Source: Methylovulum sp. (lineage in GTDB: Bacteria; Pseudomonadota; Gammaproteobacteria; Methylococcales; Methylomonadaceae). From it: a stretch of DNA of 9,038 bases. The notes under the pieces are model-generated. The model saw only the letters and a program-made list of their open reading frames with translations. It was not told where the DNA came from and ran no database searches. The stretch lies in the NCBI GenBank assembly GCA_004299465.1, contig SCST01000366.1, forward strand, positions 1 through 9,038, written 5' to 3'. The position numbers and the translations under genes were made by a program. Below, one piece after another: positions 5,981-9,038 of this stretch; the stretch's first letter is position 1, and each line of letters opens with the position of its first letter.

Positions 5981-6852
5981 CAATAAGCGATCGTTACGCC
6001 GTGTTCGGACAACCTATCAAACATAGCAAATCGCCGCGCATACACCGGATATTTGCCGAACAAACCGGGCAATCGCTGAGCTACGACGCTCAAGAAGTCC
6101 CCGCCAAACAATTTAGTGCCGCTACCGACGTTTTTTTCGCTGAAGGCGGCAAGGGCCTGAATTGCACCGTTCCGCTGAAAGAACTGGCCTGGGCCTATGC
6201 CGGCAAAAAAACCGCGCGCGCCGAGTTAAGCAAAGCCGTCAACACGCTGACAGTACAGCCGGATGGTTCGATACTCAGCGATAACACCGACGGCTGCGGA
6301 CTGGTAAGCGATTTAATGATTAACCACGGCATCAGCCTAGCAGGCGCCAGAATCCTGATTCTGGGCGCCGGCGGGGCAAGCCGCGGCATCATCGCGCCGA
6401 TACTTGAGCAATCGCCGCAATCGCTGGTCATCGCTAACCGCACCATCGATAAAGCGGTTAACCTGGCCTCAGAGTTCCATGATAAAGGCAGGGTCAGCGG
6501 CTGCGGGTTCGCTGCATTAAACAAGCAGCAATTCGATTTGATTCTAAACGCCACGTCAGCCAGCCTGAGCGACAGCGTACCGCCGCTGCCTGAACATCTG
6601 CTCGCCGAAAACGGCATCTGCTATGACCTTGCCTACGGCAACCAGCCAACCCCGTTTGTGCGTTGGGGCATCGAACATCACGCGGCAAAAAGCCTGGACG
6701 GCTTGGGGATGCTGGTCGAACAGGCTGCGGAAGCGTTTTTTATCTGGCGCGGCGTTCGTCCCGATACGCAAGCGGTTATCGAGGTATTAAACGCCGAAAG
6801 AAAAGCATCATCTCCATTTGAAACCATCACGACCAATAAGAAATATGTATAG
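5977..6852 (+). CDS. aroE: Shikimate dehydrogenase (NADP+) AroE
   Basis: AroE reduces 3-dehydroshikimate to shikimate with NADPH, the fourth step towards chorismate and the aromatic amino acids. The 291-residue protein has the substrate-binding start GQPIKHSKSPRIH (11-23), the catalytic Lys68 in NCTVPLKELAW and its partner Asp105 in DNTDGCGL. The Rossmann loop GAGGASRG (130-137) and ANRT (153-156), typical of NADP specificity, follow. The end contains YDLAYGNQPTPF and DGLGMLVEQAAEAF. The start is the ATG at 5977, with AAAGGG seven bases upstream and four bases overlapping the preceding gene; an upstream in-frame ATG at 5896 lies inside that gene and would add a meaningless extension. The C-terminus is about 20 residues longer than E. 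coli AroE, with a polar tail. It is the last gene of the hemB group; no clear terminator follows. Confidence 0.97.
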   Translation: MTISDRYAVFGQPIKHSKSPRIHRIFAEQTGQSLSYDAQEVPAKQFSAATDVFFAEGGKGLNCTVPLKELAWAYAGKKTARAELSKAVNTLTVQPDGSILSDNTDGCGLVSDLMINHGISLAGARILILGAGGASRGIIAPILEQSPQSLVIANRTIDKAVNLASEFHDKGRVSGCGFAALNKQQFDLILNATSASLSDSVPPLPEHLLAENGICYDLAYGNQPTPFVRWGIEHHAAKSLDGLGMLVEQAAEAFFIWRGVRPDTQAVIEVLNAERKASSPFETITTNKKYV

Positions 6853-7008
6853 AATAGATGCGCTCACCTAGATGTCGAATAAATCCGTGCTCATCCAAAC
6901 AAGATTTCTGCTTAACAAGATCAGAAAATTAATAACGTGCAAACTACTGGCTGGCACGATGACAAATTGATATTGTTTGCGAAACCTATCACCCCAAAAG
7001 GAAAAATA

Positions 7009-7515
7009 ATGAAGCAATTGGCGTTTTCGATATTAACCGCTTTATTGGCAATATGTCCCGCTCATGCCGTGGAAAAAGCAAGCGCGCAGCGGCTTGATGA
7101 AGTCGTACAACGTGGCATTCATGTCATGCCCTTTGATTTGGAACAGACTACGCATGTTTTTTCTAAAACCGCGAAAGGCGGAATCCAGCAGGTCGTTGTT
7201 AAAGTCCCCGGCAATGCCGAACAAATAAAATTGATACGCCGGCATCTCAGCAATATTTCCGGTGAATTTCAGCAAGGCGATTTTTCCAATCCCGCGAAAA
7301 TTCATGGCGATACCATGCCGGGCTTGGCCGAGTTGCGCAAAGCAAAGCCGGGGCAGATTGCCATTGTGTATAAGGAATTGCCGACTGGGGCGCAGATCGA
7401 TTATTCGACGGATTTACCCGTCTTTATCGATGCGATTCATCAATGGTTTGATGCCCAGTTAAGCGATCACGCGCGCCATGCTGTTTCAGGGCATGCCCAT
7501 CATCACGGTCAATGA
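7009..7515 (+). CDS. Secreted conserved hypothetical protein with His-rich C-terminus, 168 aa
   Basis: The start is an ATG with AAGGA seven bases upstream; a longer in-frame GTG at 6937 has no support. Residues 1-20 are a signal peptide ending in AHA, so the protein should be periplasmic. The body reads AQRLDEVVQRGIHVMPFDLEQ (26-46), TTHVFSKTAKGGIQQVVVK (47-65), a helix with IRRHL (76-80), then GDFSNPAKIHGDTMPGLAELR (90-110) and a helix AIHQWFDAQLSDH (142-154). It ends in a His-rich stretch, HARHAVSGHAHHHGQ, which suggests metal binding. From memory, proteins of this wording occur in many proteobacteria as uncharacterised proteins, some carrying an unjustified aspartate carbamoyltransferase label; no carbamoyltransferase motif is visible. 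It stands alone, 156 bases after aroE, and is convergent with the next gene. Confidence 0.88.
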   Translation: MKQLAFSILTALLAICPAHAVEKASAQRLDEVVQRGIHVMPFDLEQTTHVFSKTAKGGIQQVVVKVPGNAEQIKLIRRHLSNISGEFQQGDFSNPAKIHGDTMPGLAELRKAKPGQIAIVYKELPTGAQIDYSTDLPVFIDAIHQWFDAQLSDHARHAVSGHAHHHGQ

Positions 7516-7589
7516 ATGATGGCCGGGGGCGGGTTCTTTCCATCGCCAAAGTAAGCATAGCCTCATCCGACCGACGCCTGGCACCAGCT

Positions 7590-8138
7590 TTATTCATTAA
7601 AATTATCGGTATGCGTTAGATAAGCATCTTTTAATGCCACATAATGCCGGGCGGAATATTCCAGGAATTCCTTTTCAGCTTCTACCAACGGCCTTACCTG
7701 CCTGGCGGGCGAACCGACATAAAGGTGGCCGCTTTCCAGCCGTTTCCCCGGAGGGACCAGCGCCCCGGCCCCCAGCATGACATAGTCTTCGAGGACGGCG
7801 TCATCCATAATGATCGCGCCGATGCCGACCAGGCAATAATCCCCTATCGTACAGGCATGAATGACCGCCCGGTGTCCAATCGTCACGCCTTTCCCTATCG
7901 TTAAAGGATGGCCTTGCAGCGAAAATTGCCCCGCATGCGAAACATGCAGGACAGCCCCATCCTGCACATTCGTGGCTTCGCCAATGACTATGCTTTCCAC
8001 ATCGCCCCTGACCACCGTCGTCGGCCATATCGATACGTCATCACCCAATGTAACATCGCCGATCACTACGGCGCTGTCATCGACATAGACAGATTGGCCG
8101 ATACGGGGATATTTATCTTTAAATGCTTTAACCGGCAC
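7590..8138 (-). CDS. yrdA: Gamma-carbonic anhydrase family protein (YrdA-like), 182 aa
   Basis: A left-handed beta-helix hexapeptide-repeat protein of the gamma-class carbonic anhydrase family. The I/V-G-x repeats run from about residue 24 to 140 (IGDVTLGDDVSIW, IGKGVTIGHRAVI, IGDYCLVGIGAIIM). The three zinc histidines are present at His65 (VLHVSH), His89 (TIGHR) and His94 (VIHAC), along with Arg44-Gly-Asp46, Gln59 and Asp60, which correspond to Arg59, Asp61, Gln75 and Asp76 of the archaeal enzyme Cam. Cam's acidic loop with the proton-shuttle glutamate is absent, as in YrdA/PaaY relatives, so carbonic anhydrase activity is uncertain. KRLESGHLYVGSPARQVRPL (132-151) is close to E. coli YrdA, also of similar length. 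The start codon is GTG, supported by AAGGAG five bases upstream. It diverges from the next gene pair. Confidence 0.93.
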   Translation of the reverse strand: MPVKAFKDKYPRIGQSVYVDDSAVVIGDVTLGDDVSIWPTTVVRGDVESIVIGEATNVQDGAVLHVSHAGQFSLQGHPLTIGKGVTIGHRAVIHACTIGDYCLVGIGAIIMDDAVLEDYVMLGAGALVPPGKRLESGHLYVGSPARQVRPLVEAEKEFLEYSARHYVALKDAYLTHTDNFNE

Positions 8139-8177
8139 GTTAGCTCCTTAAAATAATCCCGAAAAATAATACACGGT

Positions 8178-8206
8178 ATGAAATCAGCGGAATACTGGCA
8201 TACAAT
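8178..8206 (+). promoter_or_regulatory. Sigma-70-type promoter for the SPFH-like/zinc-ribbon gene pair
   Basis: ATGAAA (8178-8183, four of six matches to the -35 consensus) and TACAAT (8201-8206) are spaced by exactly 17 bases, about 45 bases before the ATG at 8250. A small hairpin (CTATC, five-base loop, GATAG, 8208-8222) sits near the expected transcript start. Confidence 0.5.
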
Positions 8207-8249
8207 CCTATCTTGATGATAGTTAAAACACACACCCAGGAGATCAGCA

Positions 8250-8507
8250 ATGGCGATTTTTGACGGCATAAAACGGCAGTTGCGTTCGGTCATCGAATGG
8301 CAAAACCCGCATCAAGGCGCAAACTTCGACGACGATACGCTAAAACAGGCCAGCCGTAGCGCCGCCCTGGCGGTGAAAGCCCAGGTTGCTGACGCGGCGG
8401 TGCCAGATTATGCCCGACCGTACAACGGCGCAGCACGAAATGAAAACGGCGGAACCGGCATGGGTTTGGACACCGCCAAGAAAAACGCCATGCTGGATGC
8501 ACTGTAA
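8250..8507 (+). CDS. Small protein (85 aa) with an SPFH/band-7-like N-terminus
   Basis: ATG with AGGAGA about seven bases upstream, ending in TAA. The first 20 residues, MAIFDGIKRQLRSVIEWQNP, read like the start of the SPFH-domain proteins sometimes labelled virion core protein, in which a helix ending in VIEW leads into the SPFH domain (from memory, not a search). Here no SPFH domain follows. Instead come a polar Ala-rich helix (DDDTLKQASRSAALAVKAQV, about 27-46), a linker AVPDYARPYNGAARNENGG and a short tail ending GMGLDTAKKNAMLDAL. There is no membrane segment or signal peptide. It may be a distinct short protein or the in-frame deletion product of a longer gene. Its stop overlaps the next start (TAATG), so the two are translationally coupled. 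Confidence 0.75.
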   Translation: MAIFDGIKRQLRSVIEWQNPHQGANFDDDTLKQASRSAALAVKAQVADAAVPDYARPYNGAARNENGGTGMGLDTAKKNAMLDAL

Positions 8508-9038
8508 TGGCGGCCTGCACCTATTGCTCAGCCCCATTGTCCGCCAATACCAATAAATGCCGGTATTGCGGCGCGCATAATGATGTCGATTTAAACGGCA
8601 AGCCGGATTATGCCATTATCCGGCATCAATCGGACCGGCTTTGCCCGCATTGCGAAATCCCGCTGCAAACCATTGATCTCAAGCTGGATGGAGCATTTTT
8701 AATCGAACGTTGCGAACATTGCTTCGGTTTGTTTTTTGATCCAGGGCAAGTCGAAACACTGCTTGAAAGTTCGGTCCCCAAGGTCTTCGAGATCAATCGC
8801 CGGCATCTGGAGAATATCAATGCCGACCGCTTTCGGCAGGACAAACGCATTAAATATGTAAAATGTCCCGTATGCCATGTGCTGATGAACAGGAATGCCT
8901 ATGGCTATCGTAGCGGCGTCATTATCGATCGCTGCAAAGACCACGGCGTCTGGCTCGATAGCGGCGAAATAACGCATTTGCTGGAATGGAAAAAAGCAGG
9001 CGGCCAGTTATTGCACGAACAAAACGCGGTAGATCGGA
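8507..9038 (+). CDS. zf-TFIIB-type multi-zinc-ribbon protein, cut by the right edge
   Basis: The frame starts at the ATG overlapping the preceding stop and stays open for 177 codons to the window end. Three Cys-based zinc-binding units are visible: Cys4/Cys7 with Cys18/Cys21 (CTYC, CRYC); Cys46/Cys49 (CPHC) with Cys69/Cys72 (CEHC); and Cys120/Cys123 (CPVC) with Cys143 and His146 in DRCKDHGVWLDSGEI. The second and third have the zf-TFIIB pattern, CPxC, then an acidic/hydrophobic spacer, CxxCxGxWLDxGE. The second is variant in its tail (GLFFDPGQ), and the third has His in place of the last Cys. Proteins of this type are cytoplasmic and of unknown function, and are often encoded beside SPFH-domain genes, which fits the small upstream partner. 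The C-terminus is not visible. Confidence 0.88.
   Translation, partial: MAACTYCSAPLSANTNKCRYCGAHNDVDLNGKPDYAIIRHQSDRLCPHCEIPLQTIDLKLDGAFLIERCEHCFGLFFDPGQVETLLESSVPKVFEINRRHLENINADRFRQDKRIKYVKCPVCHVLMNRNAYGYRSGVIIDRCKDHGVWLDSGEITHLLEWKKAGGQLLHEQNAVDR

Noticed and set aside
5575..6111. 178-codon minus-strand frame across the membrane protein and aroE
   Set aside because: It lies antisense to two well-supported genes. Its composition is explained by their codon use, and it has no start signal.
6937..7008. GTG extension of the His-tailed secreted protein
   Set aside because: The signal peptide begins at the ATG at 7009, which has a good ribosome site. The extension would bury the signal peptide.
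7516..7589. Possible terminator between the convergent genes (GATGG and CCATC arms)
   Set aside because: The stem is only five pairs with an 18-base loop and no T-run, so it is not a convincing terminator.

Overview
The window looks like a gammaproteobacterial chromosome. CmoB, YrdA-type gamma-carbonic anhydrase, MlaC, AroE and a Pseudomonas-type HemB all read as gammaproteobacterial orthologues. The gene style (moderate GC on the right, HemB next to an unknown membrane protein and AroE) reminds me of the Methylococcales methanotrophs, but that placement is a guess.

The window falls into two parts that meet at a tRNA-Lys gene (1398-1473, minus strand). Left of it (1-1397) is AT-rich, gene-poor accessory DNA. 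It holds the start of a secreted protein running off the left edge, a roughly 170-base block of overlapping inverted repeats, one small orphan-like protein (722-931), and a decayed phage-integrase C-terminus (1118-1273) next to the 3' end of the tRNA. This looks like the remnant of an element that integrated at the tRNA.

Right of the tRNA is compact core chromosome. On the minus strand lie mlaC (periplasmic phospholipid carrier), cmoB (tRNA wobble-uridine modification) and a DUF3014-type membrane-anchored protein. Diverging from mlaC on the plus strand is a likely operon of hemB (tetrapyrrole synthesis), a six-helix membrane protein of unknown function and aroE (shikimate pathway); the last two overlap by ATGA. 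Next comes a secreted protein with a His-rich tail, convergent with a gamma-carbonic anhydrase family gene. The window closes with a plus-strand pair overlapping by TAATG: an 85-residue protein whose start resembles an SPFH/band-7 protein, and a zf-TFIIB-type multi-zinc-ribbon protein running off the right edge.

I did not find a CRISPR array, a toxin-antitoxin pair, an intact transposase or a clear new defence system. The stretches least explained by known genes are the inverted-repeat block at 311-495, the integrase remnant at the tRNA, the out-of-frame leader ORF overlapping the hemB start, and the SPFH-like mini-protein coupled to the zinc-ribbon gene.
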